A DNA stretch of 64,000 nt. Origin: Pseudomonadales bacterium. Its GTDB lineage: Bacteria; Pseudomonadota; Gammaproteobacteria; Pseudomonadales; Azotimanducaceae. The notes under the pieces are model-generated. The model had not been told where the DNA came from. It was given only the letters and a program-made list of their open reading frames with translations, and searched no databases. Positions 56,362-64,000 of the stretch are shown piece by piece. The translations under genes were made by a program, and so were the position numbers. The stretch lies in the NCBI GenBank assembly GCA_028281005.1, contig JANQKS010000102.1, forward strand, positions 118,243 to 182,242, given 5' to 3'. Numbering within the stretch: position 1 is the first letter of the stretch; the number at the start of each line of letters is the position of its first letter.

Positions 56362-57366
56362 GTGAGCAACGGCAAACTTGGCTTGGTAGTAAACCCCATG
56401 TCTGGGCGGGATGTCCGACGCCTCGCGGCGCGGGCCACCAATATGACCCATGAGGCGAAACGGGACATCGTTGCACGGGTGGCCGCGGGTGCGGATGCAA
56501 TGGGTGTGACAGACATTTATATCACCCGCGAACCGTTTCAGATTTCTTCCGGCGCACTGCAACATATGCCGCTGCAGGCCAATGTTCACGTGGTCGAGCA
56601 CACGTTGACCAATGATGCAACCGACACGGAACGCTCCATGCAAGCCTTCTTGGCTGCCGGCTGCCGGACCTTTGTCTCGCTCGGCGGCGACGGCACCAAC
56701 CGGGCCATTGTGCGCGCCGCCGCAGATATTGATCTGGTGCCTTTATCCACCGGTACCAACAATGTCTTCCCCGTGCTGGCGGAACCCACCGTTGCCGGCA
56801 TGGTGGCCGGCTTGAACGCCCGCGGCCAACTCGACCCAGCCAATGCCCAGGGTGTAAAACAGCGGGTCAAAGTAATCCACCTTGATACGCCGGGAGGCAG
56901 CGACGTGGCTTTGGTTGACGCAGTCCTGTTGCGCAACGATCACGTCGGCAATTTATTGCCGTTTGACGCGGAGCGTATCGCGCAAATTCTCTTAACCCGG
57001 GCCGAACCCAACTCAATTGGTATGTCACCTATCGGAGGCTTCGTACAACCGGTCTATGCACAGGACAATCACGGCTTGTTGGTAACCACGGCGCTTGGCG
57101 CCGAGCCGTTGTTAGCACCGTTGTCACCTGGCTTGTTCCGGCCTGTGGCGGTGGATACGGTGAGCGAAATTGCGTTTGATGTGGCGGTCCCGTTCCGTGG
57201 CCCTGGGGTTGTTGCGCTGGATGGTGATCGCGAACATAAACTGCGCGACGAGGAACACGCTTGGGTCTCGATTCGGCGTGATGGCCCGTTTGTGATTGAT
57301 GTGGAAGCCGCCATGCGCTGGGCGGTGGCACAAGGTATTATGGCGCCAGCCAAATTCCGACAATAA
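56362..57366 (+). CDS. ATP-NAD kinase / AcoX-like protein
   Basis: A 334-residue protein of the NAD kinase superfamily: LGLVVNPMSGRDVRRLAARA at the N-terminus, VSLGGDGTNRAI (the GGDGT nucleotide motif), PLSTGTNNVFP, and a C-terminal GVVALDGDREHKL. Closest in layout to AcoX, often found with acetoin dehydrogenase genes, which are absent here. GTG start, 10 bp after the peptidase. Substrate unknown. Confidence 0.82.
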   Translation: MSNGKLGLVVNPMSGRDVRRLAARATNMTHEAKRDIVARVAAGADAMGVTDIYITREPFQISSGALQHMPLQANVHVVEHTLTNDATDTERSMQAFLAAGCRTFVSLGGDGTNRAIVRAAADIDLVPLSTGTNNVFPVLAEPTVAGMVAGLNARGQLDPANAQGVKQRVKVIHLDTPGGSDVALVDAVLLRNDHVGNLLPFDAERIAQILLTRAEPNSIGMSPIGGFVQPVYAQDNHGLLVTTALGAEPLLAPLSPGLFRPVAVDTVSEIAFDVAVPFRGPGVVALDGDREHKLRDEEHAWVSIRRDGPFVIDVEAAMRWAVAQGIMAPAKFRQ

Positions 57367-57374
57367 GAGCCTCC

Positions 57375-58565
57375 ATGATCGTTGAACCTCGCATCCGCGG
57401 TTTTATCTGTACCACCGCACATCCCACCGGTTGTAAAGCCAACGTGGAAAGCCAAATCGAATATGTCCGGGCGCAGGGTCCGGTGTCTGATGGTGAATTC
57501 AAAAACGTGTTGGTGCTGGGGTGCTCGGGCGGGTATGGGTTAGCCTGTAGGGTGGTGTCTGCTTTTGGTTGTGGTGCCAATACACTCGGCGTGTCGTTCG
57601 AAAAACAGCCGACGGAAACCAAGACGGCCACCGCGGGGTGGTATAACAACGTGGCGTTCGAAGAAGCGGCTGCCACTGCGGGGCTGTATGCGAAGACTCT
57701 GGATGGCGACGCTTTTGCCGATGAGATGCGGGCACGGGTCATAGACACCATCAAGGCCGACCTGGGCAAGATTGATCTGGTGGTGTACAGCCTGGCATCA
57801 CCGGTGCGCCAGCACCCCAAAACCGGTGAGTTACACCGCTCCGCCATCAAACCCTTAGGCCAGACGCTGCACATCAAGTCGGTCAATGTCGACAAAGGTG
57901 AAGTCACGGAAGTTGATCTGGATGGTGCTACGGAGCAAGAAACCGCCGATACCGTTGCGGTCATGGGCGGTGAAGATTGGGAATTCTGGATGGAGGCACT
58001 GCTGGACGCGGATGTGCTGGCCGACGGCTGCCAGACAGTCGCGTTTACCTATATTGGTACCGAGCTGACCTGGCCAATTTATTGGGAAGGGACATTGGGC
58101 CAGGCCAAGCTCGACCTCGACCGCGCCAGTCGTGCAATTGATGAAAAACTCAGCGCGGTATCGGGCTCAGCACGTGTGGCGGTATTAAAAGCCATTGTGA
58201 GTCAGGCCAGTTCAGCCATTCCAGTGGTGCCGCTGTACGTGGCTTTGTTGTTTAAGGTGATGAAGGAGCAGGGTATCCACGAGGACATCATCAGTCATAT
58301 TCACCGCCTGTTTGCCACCCAGCTGAAAGCAGGCTCGCAGTTGCGTTTAGATGAAGACGGTCGCATTCGTATGGATGACATGGAATTGTCTGACCCGGTG
58401 CAGGATGAAGTGCAGCGCCGCTGGCCCTTGGTGGACTCAGCCAATCTTGCCGAACTCGGGGACTTGGCCGGTTACCGAGAGGACTTCTTGAAAATCTTCG
58501 GCTTCGGTTTTGCGGGTGTTGACTACGAGGCGGACGTGGACCCAACCCTGGGGCGCACCCTGTAA
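57375..58565 (+). CDS. fabV: Trans-2-enoyl-CoA / enoyl-ACP reductase FabV
   Basis: NADH-dependent last step of fatty-acid elongation. 396 residues: MIVEPRIRGFICTTAHPTGC, NADH loop LVLGCSGGYGLACRV, KTATAGWYNN, and the active site Tyr236-x8-Lys245 (YWEGTLGQAK). FabV enzymes are much less sensitive to triclosan than FabI. Eight bases after the AcoX-like gene, so cotranscribed. Confidence 0.96.
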   Translation: MIVEPRIRGFICTTAHPTGCKANVESQIEYVRAQGPVSDGEFKNVLVLGCSGGYGLACRVVSAFGCGANTLGVSFEKQPTETKTATAGWYNNVAFEEAAATAGLYAKTLDGDAFADEMRARVIDTIKADLGKIDLVVYSLASPVRQHPKTGELHRSAIKPLGQTLHIKSVNVDKGEVTEVDLDGATEQETADTVAVMGGEDWEFWMEALLDADVLADGCQTVAFTYIGTELTWPIYWEGTLGQAKLDLDRASRAIDEKLSAVSGSARVAVLKAIVSQASSAIPVVPLYVALLFKVMKEQGIHEDIISHIHRLFATQLKAGSQLRLDEDGRIRMDDMELSDPVQDEVQRRWPLVDSANLAELGDLAGYREDFLKIFGFGFAGVDYEADVDPTLGRTL

Positions 58566-58594
58566 AGCCAATGCCTCACGTCTAGCGCCGTTGA

Positions 58595-58615
58595 AGGCCG
58601 CTAGTGCTGCGGCCT
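58595..58615 (+). terminator. GC-rich hairpin after fabV
   Basis: AGGCCGC (58595-58601) and GCGGCCT (58609-58615) form a perfect 7-bp stem with a 7-nt loop; only isolated T residues follow. Position 30 bp after the fabV stop fits a transcript end. Confidence 0.45.
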
Positions 58616-58637
58616 CTGTATAGATGACTATGGGTGA

Positions 58638-59813
58638 GTGACTCAACTCGCCTTTACACCGCGCTTCATACAAGCCATGCACTATTGCCGCGCTGCCGTG
58701 TATGTATGGTTTGGGCTCGTTGCGGTGCTGTTGGGTGGGCTGACCCATTCCTCCAACGATCTCTCTCTGTCGCTCGCCAGTGCTGTGCTGGCGTTTGTGT
58801 GGTGGCTGTTAGTCTGGCTGTGCCTGAACCGCTTGCGTCCGTCGCGGTGGTTGCTCGGCGTACATGTGGTGGAAGCAGGTGTGTTGGTGTTCTGCGCAAA
58901 CATCTGGATGCTGCCGGTATTGGGTGTCTTATCTTTAATGCTGGTGGCTTTGGCCGCGAATACGGCGCTGTGGGGCTGGCGGCGATTACTCTTCTTTGTG
59001 CCAGCGGTGCTGTGTGGTTTTGTCAGCGGCACCCAGCTTGAGAGTGGACGAGCCCCGGGCGGCATCTGGTGGGATGCGTGGTTTGTTGGTGGCGGCGTTC
59101 TGTTTGTGCTGACGATCTGCGCTGTGGCGCACAGTCAGGCGCAGCAGTTGTTAGGCTTAAGCCGCCACCTGCGCCGTGAAAACCACACCCTGCTGCGCTA
59201 TCTGCCCAGCGTCCTTCCCGAACACCTGGTACACCCGCAACCGATGGCGCTGCGACAACAATGGTTGACGGTGGCCTTCATCGATCTAGCGGGCTTTACC
59301 AAAGCCAGCTTGGAGCTGCCTCAAGAGGCTTTGATTGAGCTGCTGAATGGCTTTATGGCAGCTGTTGATGAGCATGTAGAATGCTGGGATGGCCATGTCA
59401 GCAAGTTTCTCGGCGACGGCGCGTTGTGTGTGTTTACCGCGCCGGATCAGGAAAGTCGGGCCAATGCCGCGGCTCAGGCGGTCCGCTGTGTGGGATTGTT
59501 ACCTGGGTTGCTTAGGCAGGTGAGCCGTCAATGGCGCGCGGATGGTCGTGAGCAAGCGTGTACGGTGCGTTGCGGTGTTGCCTCCGGCTATTGTTGCGTC
59601 GGCGATTGGGGCGGTAATGGGCGCTTGGATTACACGGTGATCGGCGCGCCGGTGAACCTAGCTCAGCGCCTACAGAGCGCGGCAGGTCCGTATGGCGGCG
59701 TTCTGATCGACGCGGCTACCCAGCGGTTACTCAACTGTAAGCGCCTGCCGCCCGCCGCGGACACACTGACCTTGCCAGGCGTGGGCACTGTGCCGGTCTA
59801 CGGTTTGGCTTAG
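58638..59813 (+). CDS. Membrane-bound class III adenylate/guanylate cyclase
   Basis: A 391-residue protein with five to six transmembrane helices (about 20-165) and a C-terminal class III cyclase domain. Metal aspartates Asp216 (FIDLAGFT) and Asp260 (KFLGDG), base-recognition pair Lys256 and Asp331 (DYTVIG), and transition-state Asn340/Arg344 (NLAQRL) are all present. Lys and Asp predict adenylate cyclase activity. The layout, membrane module plus catalytic domain, resembles Pseudomonas CyaB, which is controlled by the Chp system. GTG start 58638. Confidence 0.87.
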   Translation: MTQLAFTPRFIQAMHYCRAAVYVWFGLVAVLLGGLTHSSNDLSLSLASAVLAFVWWLLVWLCLNRLRPSRWLLGVHVVEAGVLVFCANIWMLPVLGVLSLMLVALAANTALWGWRRLLFFVPAVLCGFVSGTQLESGRAPGGIWWDAWFVGGGVLFVLTICAVAHSQAQQLLGLSRHLRRENHTLLRYLPSVLPEHLVHPQPMALRQQWLTVAFIDLAGFTKASLELPQEALIELLNGFMAAVDEHVECWDGHVSKFLGDGALCVFTAPDQESRANAAAQAVRCVGLLPGLLRQVSRQWRADGREQACTVRCGVASGYCCVGDWGGNGRLDYTVIGAPVNLAQRLQSAAGPYGGVLIDAATQRLLNCKRLPPAADTLTLPGVGTVPVYGLA

Positions 59814-59905
59814 CGGGTTTAAACGTGGTCGCCGGGGCCGCCCTGCATAGCGAATGTCTGTGAGCTTTGTTAAGGTTCGCCGCCCAAATTAGTGGCGATG
59901 AATAC

Positions 59906-60928
59906 ATGGAAAAAGTGTTTGTGACGGCGTGTAAAGGTCAGCCCACGGCCCACACACCCATTTGGTTGAACCGTCAGGCGGGACGCTATATGCCTGAATA
60001 CCACCAAGTGAAGGGCGACATGCCGAGCCTGGATTTTTTTAAGCATCCTGAAAAAGCAGCCCAGGCTACGCTCGATGCGCAACGTATATTGGGTGTGGAT
60101 GCCGCCATTATGTTTGCCGACCTGTTACCGATCATGGAACCCATGGGTTTGCGCTTGGAGTATGTTGCGGGGCAGGGCCCTGTGTTCGACAACCCGATTC
60201 GTCAAGCTGGCGATGTAGATGCCCTCATCAATGCACCGGCGCAGGAGGCGACCCCCTACATCGCAGATACTGTAAAAAACATCCTGGCGGACCTCCCAGC
60301 AGACATAGCGCTGATCGGTTTTGCCGGCGCACCTTTTACGTTGGCCTCTTATGCCATTGAAGGCAGAGGCTCACGCAACTATGTATTTGTGAAGAAAATG
60401 ATGTACGAGCAGCCAGCGCTGTGGCGCCAGCTGTTGGATAAATTGGTGGAGCAGGTAGCCAGCTATCTGCAACTGCAAATCGACAGCGGTGTGGATGCGG
60501 TGCAGGTGTTTGATACCTGGGTGGGCAACTTGTCAGTGGCGGATTTTCGGGTGTTTGTACAACCCTACTTGCAAGCGCTGCTAGACAAGCTTAAGGGCCA
60601 GGTGCCCGTGATTTATTTCGGCACTGGCAATAGCCATCTGCTGCCGGATGTTGCGGGTATGGGTTTTGACGTGGTGGCTTTTGATTGGCGCACACCTTTG
60701 GCGGAAACCTGGGACAGTTTGAGTTTCAATGCGGTACAGGGAAATTTGGATCCGATTGTGCTGTGTGCCGATCAGGCGACGGTGGCTGCCCAGAGTGAAG
60801 CCATTCTAGACAGCGTCCGCGGTAAACCCGGCCACATCTTTAATTTGGGCCACGGTATCATTCCCGAAACACCCGTCGACAACGTTAAGTTCTTAGTCGA
60901 CCATGTACATGAATACAGCGCGCGGTAG
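59906..60928 (+). CDS. hemE: Uroporphyrinogen decarboxylase, atypical for the class
   Basis: Heme pathway enzyme forming coproporphyrinogen III. 340 residues: PIWLNRQAGRYMPEY, catalytic Asp72 in IMFADLLPI, FAGAPFTLASYAIEG, DTWVGNLSVADF, and FNLGHGIIPETPVDNV. Several blocks (MPEYHQVKGDMPSL, GQGPVFDNPIR, EGRGSRNY, YFGTGNSHLLP) depart from the usual gammaproteobacterial pattern and look more like enzymes of other phyla. ATG 59906 chosen; 13 upstream codons are open but not family-like. Neighbours are not heme genes. Confidence 0.93.
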   Translation: MEKVFVTACKGQPTAHTPIWLNRQAGRYMPEYHQVKGDMPSLDFFKHPEKAAQATLDAQRILGVDAAIMFADLLPIMEPMGLRLEYVAGQGPVFDNPIRQAGDVDALINAPAQEATPYIADTVKNILADLPADIALIGFAGAPFTLASYAIEGRGSRNYVFVKKMMYEQPALWRQLLDKLVEQVASYLQLQIDSGVDAVQVFDTWVGNLSVADFRVFVQPYLQALLDKLKGQVPVIYFGTGNSHLLPDVAGMGFDVVAFDWRTPLAETWDSLSFNAVQGNLDPIVLCADQATVAAQSEAILDSVRGKPGHIFNLGHGIIPETPVDNVKFLVDHVHEYSAR

Positions 60929-60945
60929 CGGTTACGCAACGGCTT

Positions 60946-61176
60946 TTAAAGTTGGAAATCTGCCGGTGGGGCGTAGTCCCGGGGTAGACGGCCATTGGCG
61001 TTGCGATCCGGTATCAACAGGCTCGCCCGGGCTAGGGCAGCAAACAACGTCGGTTCAAAACCCTCCTCCCAGCCCTGTGCCGCGCTGTTCCAACAGCGAT
61101 CACATACGTCTATGTTGTAACCGGCCACGCGGCGGTTAACCGGTGCCGATAAACACAGATGACACAATTGCGACAC
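60946..61176 (-). CDS. Small zinc-ribbon-like protein
   Basis: A 76-residue protein with two CxxC pairs (CHLC at about 5-8 and CDRC at about 25-28), a likely zinc site, then a helical tail ending in DYAPPADFQL. Not recognised. GTG start 61176, 24 bp after the PPOX gene, so possibly last in the M48 operon. Convergent with hemE. Confidence 0.6.
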   Translation of the reverse strand: MSQLCHLCLSAPVNRRVAGYNIDVCDRCWNSAAQGWEEGFEPTLFAALARASLLIPDRNANGRLPRDYAPPADFQL

Positions 61177-61200
61177 TGTTGCTACCGTCTGCTGCTGTAG

Positions 61201-61584
61201 TTACGCAAGCGTCACGCGTATGTAGGCGCGCTGGTTAAACTTGCCGGTGAGTTTGGCACCCACGTCCGCGAGCCACATTTGCCATCCGTATTTGGCGCGT
61301 AAGGCAGCAAGTGCTGCTTCTATTTGTGCCGGCTCTGAAACCAGTTCACCTTCGGCCTCCAGCCACTCGCCGAGCAGCTTGCCGCGCACGTCACAGACCG
61401 CCACTTGTGCCCGGGCAGTATTGCGCAAACGCTTGACCTTACCCGCCTGTCCCGCGCTAAAGATATATAGGGCATCGTCATCGCCAGGCGCGCTCCATAC
61501 CGGGGTGTCTACGGCTGCGCCGGATTTGCGGTAGGTGCGCAAACTGACGTAGGGAGCGGCTTGCAGGTTCTGCATGGCATTCAT
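61201..61584 (-). CDS. PPOX-class (flavin/F420-binding split-barrel) protein
   Basis: A 127-residue protein of the pyridoxamine-phosphate-oxidase-like split barrel: YVSLRTYRKSGAAVDTPVW, LYIFSAGQAGKVKRLRN, VAVCDVRGKLLGEW. Members of this group bind FMN, F420 or heme; cofactor here unknown. Its ATG overlaps the stop of the small exported protein by 4 nt. Confidence 0.85.
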   Translation of the reverse strand: MNAMQNLQAAPYVSLRTYRKSGAAVDTPVWSAPGDDDALYIFSAGQAGKVKRLRNTARAQVAVCDVRGKLLGEWLEAEGELVSEPAQIEAALAALRAKYGWQMWLADVGAKLTGKFNQRAYIRVTLA

Positions 61585-61808
61585 GGTTGCTGGCGCTCGC
61601 GTTGGTATGCCTCAAAGTCCATGTCGAAGTTGCGTTCGCACTGCTCGCGCTCATCAACACTGGTGAGTGCCTCGCAGTCGGCTTTGCTGCGGCGCAAAGC
61701 ATGGCCAGATTCGTAAGCGTCCTTTGCGCTGCAGGCACTGCCTAGTAACAGCATAGCCAAAGCGTAGCTTACGCAGCGCTGCATATGGTGAGGCGTGTTA
61801 CCCATCAA
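61581..61808 (-). CDS. Small exported protein, possible lipoprotein
   Basis: A 75-residue protein with a hydrophobic signal (SYALAMLLLGSAC) ending at a cysteine. The lipobox is imperfect (GSAC, with Gly where Leu is usual), so lipidation is uncertain. The mature part is charged with two further Cys (KADCEAL, REQCERN). Overlaps both neighbours by 4 nt, so clearly a gene in the operon. Function unknown. Confidence 0.7.
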   Translation of the reverse strand: MMGNTPHHMQRCVSYALAMLLLGSACSAKDAYESGHALRRSKADCEALTSVDEREQCERNFDMDFEAYQRERQQP

Positions 61809-63004
61809 TCCAGCTCCGTATCACTCTCAAGGGTATGATCAACAAACAGGGATGGCACTTGCAGCGCAGCAGCAATGTCACGCAAAACCTGCCGTTCCTT
61901 GCCTGAGCAGCGGCCGTCGGCGCGGCAGACCAGACACAAATCCCGCACAATTTGCATGCGTTGTGGGATGGACGTGATTTCTAATGCCTGTTCGATACGG
62001 TCTTCCAGCTCTGCTTTCAGTTGCTCCTTGTCCAGCTTGCTGGAAAAAGACGCCTTGCCAAAAAACTGCTCAAACACTTCGATTTCCTCGGCAGTTACAC
62101 CGTTGCTTGCGTCTGCCACGGTAACCGCGGCGGCAAACAACACACGGCGCATGGCTTCGGCGACGTCGGTTTTACCCTCCAAGTAACTTGGCTCCATTAA
62201 GCTCATTAAGCTTTCCACACCCAGGTCCAGTTCATTGGCGCTGGTTCCATCGGCGGACATGAGCTCGGATGCGTGGAACAATTCAAGGGCTTTGACACGC
62301 AGCGGACTGAAAGGGTGGGTGAGGAACCAATCTTCGATCGGCGCACCCTGACCGGGTTTACCCTCCTCCAGCTGCATTTCATCAACTTGGGCCAGAAACT
62401 CATCCAGCGAAAACTGAGCGTAGGAACCGCTTAAGCCGCTGGCCAACTTGAACAAAGCGTGGGCTACTGATTCCAGGTCGTTGGCACAATAGGCGCCGGC
62501 ACGGTCGGCAGAAATTTCGGCATACCGTGACCAGCTGGTTAACGTTAAAGCCAGTCGCGGGCTTGGCCGAGACTGGCCGCGCATGATGTAGCCGATGGGA
62601 ATGTCGTGATGACCAAACAGGTGATGGCCGAGTTCATGGCCCATCACGAAGCGGATTTCAGCGGCGTCAAAGGCTTCCAAAATGGCCGAGCTGAACATGA
62701 TGAACAGGCGCCCTGCCTCGGGTTTGACGCAAGCGGCGTTAAACGACGGACTGGGGAACACGTACAATTCCAGCGGTATGTCCAGCGCCAGCTTTTCCCG
62801 GCATTCGCCGGCAGTGCGGTGGAGATCTTTGGCCATATTTGGGCTGAGGCGTACTGAAGTGCTCAGTAAGTGTCGGCGCACGCCCATCTGACCGGTCTCT
62901 TCTTGCTTTTCGATCATCTCGTTGACCCGTTTAACATCCGGGTCTTTGAGCAGCTGTTGCGACAACTCCAGATCGTGTTGGCTGCGAAGTGAGTGAGGAT
63001 CCAT
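61805..63004 (-). CDS. M48 family metallopeptidase with a TerB-like C-terminal domain
   Basis: A 399-residue protein. The zinc-peptidase motif is HELGH at 123-127 in FVMGHELGHHLFGH, with a third ligand expected in AEISADRAGAY. A region rich in Glu follows, and at the C-terminus a TerB-like helical module (CLVCRADGRCSGKERQVLRDIAAAL). No signal peptide or transmembrane helix is evident, so cytoplasmic. First gene of the four-gene minus operon. Confidence 0.86.
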   Translation of the reverse strand: MDPHSLRSQHDLELSQQLLKDPDVKRVNEMIEKQEETGQMGVRRHLLSTSVRLSPNMAKDLHRTAGECREKLALDIPLELYVFPSPSFNAACVKPEAGRLFIMFSSAILEAFDAAEIRFVMGHELGHHLFGHHDIPIGYIMRGQSRPSPRLALTLTSWSRYAEISADRAGAYCANDLESVAHALFKLASGLSGSYAQFSLDEFLAQVDEMQLEEGKPGQGAPIEDWFLTHPFSPLRVKALELFHASELMSADGTSANELDLGVESLMSLMEPSYLEGKTDVAEAMRRVLFAAAVTVADASNGVTAEEIEVFEQFFGKASFSSKLDKEQLKAELEDRIEQALEITSIPQRMQIVRDLCLVCRADGRCSGKERQVLRDIAAALQVPSLFVDHTLESDTELD

Positions 63005-63050
63005 GGACCGAGTGTCCTGTTTAGTTCAACGAATTAATAAGATGAGGACA

Positions 63051-63473
63051 CTAGCTTAGCAACAGTTGCAAGGCGGCGCGCAATACCATAAACCACAGCG
63101 CCAGCGAGGACACCAGATAGAGCGCAAAACGTGCCATGACGTAGTTGCGGGTGCAGTGCATCAGGCTATGTAAATAGCGGAACACCACAAATATCCAAGC
63201 GGCGCCTAGATAAACGCCATCAACGCTTTGCGCAACATACAGCAATACGCACATGGCGTAGAACAGCACCGGCATTTCGAACAGGTTTTTTAAATTGTCC
63301 GACGGGGCAGCGATGTGGGGGGGTGTAATCTCCGTCAGCTTGGCGGGGGTTAACTCATCGTTGGGGATGTTGGCGGCTTGCAGAAAGGGTATCCGCTTGG
63401 CAAACATGTAGACCCACACAATCAGGGTGAGGATCATCATTGCCAACATGGGCAGAAATATGCCTTGGTCCAT
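63051..63473 (-). CDS. MAPEG family membrane protein
   Basis: A 140-residue protein with four transmembrane helices and the MAPEG signature: NLFEMPVLFYAMC, then FRYLHSLMHCTRNYVMARF. Eukaryotic members are glutathione transferases or leukotriene synthases; the bacterial role is unknown. 46 bp upstream of the M48 gene on the same strand. Confidence 0.87.
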   Translation of the reverse strand: MDQGIFLPMLAMMILTLIVWVYMFAKRIPFLQAANIPNDELTPAKLTEITPPHIAAPSDNLKNLFEMPVLFYAMCVLLYVAQSVDGVYLGAAWIFVVFRYLHSLMHCTRNYVMARFALYLVSSLALWFMVLRAALQLLLS

Positions 63474-63511
63474 GGTCAGCTCCTTTGCTTGAGGCCAGTT
63501 AGTGGTGGGCG

Positions 63512-63883
63512 TTAACTCATGGCGTTCATGAAGGTACTCAGGTCAAAGTAGTCCCGCCATTCTTTGATTTTGCCGTCCTGCATTTCAAACACACCGTTAC
63601 AGGGTAAATCGACATTTCCCTGGGTCGTTTTGGTGCGGTCGATACGTTCGCAAAACACGACATTGCCCGCCTCTGCAATGTTGAGAATTTCCCAGTGGGT
63701 CTCGGTCCAGGTGGCCGTGAAGTTTTTGATAAATTCCTTAACCGCCTCGCGACCTTGGACAGGTTGGGTAGGAATGTTGTAGTAGCAGCCGTCTTCAGTG
63801 AAATAGGCCGCCAAAGCCTCGGCATCCAGTGTGCTCCAGGATTCGATAAACGACCGCACGATATCCGCGTTGCTTTGTGTCAT
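63512..63883 (-). CDS. Limonene-1,2-epoxide-hydrolase-like (NTF2 fold) protein
   Basis: A 123-residue NTF2-fold protein: VRSFIESWSTLDAEALAAYF, then FCERIDRTKT, GVFEMQDGKI and WRDYFDLSTF. The Asp-Arg-Asp set of limonene epoxide hydrolases corresponds to the ERID and WRDYFD segments and is present. An epoxide hydrolase is likely; the substrate is unknown. 38 bp before the MAPEG gene. Confidence 0.83.
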   Translation of the reverse strand: MTQSNADIVRSFIESWSTLDAEALAAYFTEDGCYYNIPTQPVQGREAVKEFIKNFTATWTETHWEILNIAEAGNVVFCERIDRTKTTQGNVDLPCNGVFEMQDGKIKEWRDYFDLSTFMNAMS

Positions 63884-63931
63884 TGTGTGCTCCGTTGGTG
63901 TCTAGTGCTCAAACCACTTTATAACTTAGGA

Positions 63932-64000
63932 TCAGCGGGTTTGTGGGGTTTTTGGGCTAGACGGCGTACCGCCGGTGGGGTTGGGCCCCATCAAGGTGCG
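63932..64000 (-). CDS. Possible C-terminal end of a gene entering from the right
   Basis: The minus-strand frame from the window edge reads RTLMGPNPTGGTPSSPKTPQTR then TGA, 22 residues of Pro/Thr-rich tail. It ends 48 bp before the epoxide-hydrolase-like gene on the same strand, as an operon neighbour would. Too short to name. Confidence 0.3.
   Translation of the reverse strand, partial: RTLMGPNPTGGTPSSPKTPQTR

Noticed and set aside
1..64000. tRNA genes, insertion sequences, prophage or toxin-antitoxin genes
   Set aside because: No cloverleaf, transposase, integrase or phage-type protein was recognised on either strand.

Overview
The window reads as core chromosome of a free-living, probably aquatic gammaproteobacterium with type IV pili, of the Pseudomonas / Cellvibrionales kind. 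The evidence is gene content and order. The blocks rpoH..trmB-hemW-rdgB-DUF4426-metW-metX-yggT-proC-yggS | pilT-pilU, gshB-tonB-algH-ruvX | pilGHIJ-chpA-chpC, TIGR02449-zapA-6S RNA-fau | ygfB-pepP-ubi, and rppH-ptsP | lgt-thyA-folA are all familiar from that part of the class. Placement below class level is inference. I see no tRNA, rRNA, CRISPR array, insertion sequence or prophage gene.

Layout. 1-7.9 kb: the end of rpoH, DUF423 and trmB on +, then an eight-gene minus-strand operon from yggS to hemW, whose genes mostly overlap by 4 nt. 8-10.2 kb: the pilus retraction ATPases pilT and pilU. 10.2-13.1 kb: gshB-tonB-algH-ruvX on -. 13.3-22.8 kb: the twitching chemosensory operon pilG-pilH-pilI-pilJ-chpA-chpC. 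22.7-25.6 kb: metK-metF-rsmE on -. 25.8-35.1 kb: central carbon metabolism (tkt, pgk, fba), an alpha/beta hydrolase, a D-2-hydroxyglutarate-dehydrogenase-like flavoprotein, then rpiA and ilvA head to head. 35.1-37.4 kb: def, the folate cyclo-ligase, 6S RNA with a good promoter, zapA and a ZapB-like protein. 37.5-45 kb: ygfB-pepP-ubi and the glycine cleavage operon gcvT-gcvH-gcvPA-gcvPB, with a split P-protein. 45-53.2 kb: the YyaL-like thioredoxin-fold protein, rppH-ptsP, lgt-thyA-folA and an NRDE protein. 53.2-64 kb is more accessory: a non-canonical SDR, an S9 peptidase / AcoX-like kinase / fabV operon, a membrane class III cyclase, an atypical hemE, a four-gene M48 peptidase operon, a MAPEG protein and a limonene-epoxide-hydrolase-like protein.

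How the parts work together. The pil/Chp genes would set pilus retraction and, in relatives, cAMP level. This cluster is stripped down: its receptor PilJ has almost no periplasmic part, and no pilK or chpB methylation genes are present. A class III cyclase at 58.6 kb is a candidate output. metX/metW, metF and metK supply methionine and SAM; gcvTHP, metF, thyA, folA and the 5-formyl-THF cyclo-ligase cover one-carbon metabolism; tkt, rpiA, pgk and fba cover sugar phosphates, without epd.

The least explained signal is non-coding. Two copies of a structured repeat (35.15-35.26 and 53.20-53.31 kb, opposite orientations) share a 54-nt double-hairpin core. The core is enclosed by 28-29-nt inverted arms that match within each copy but differ between copies. 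A third, different large inverted repeat lies between pgk and fba.
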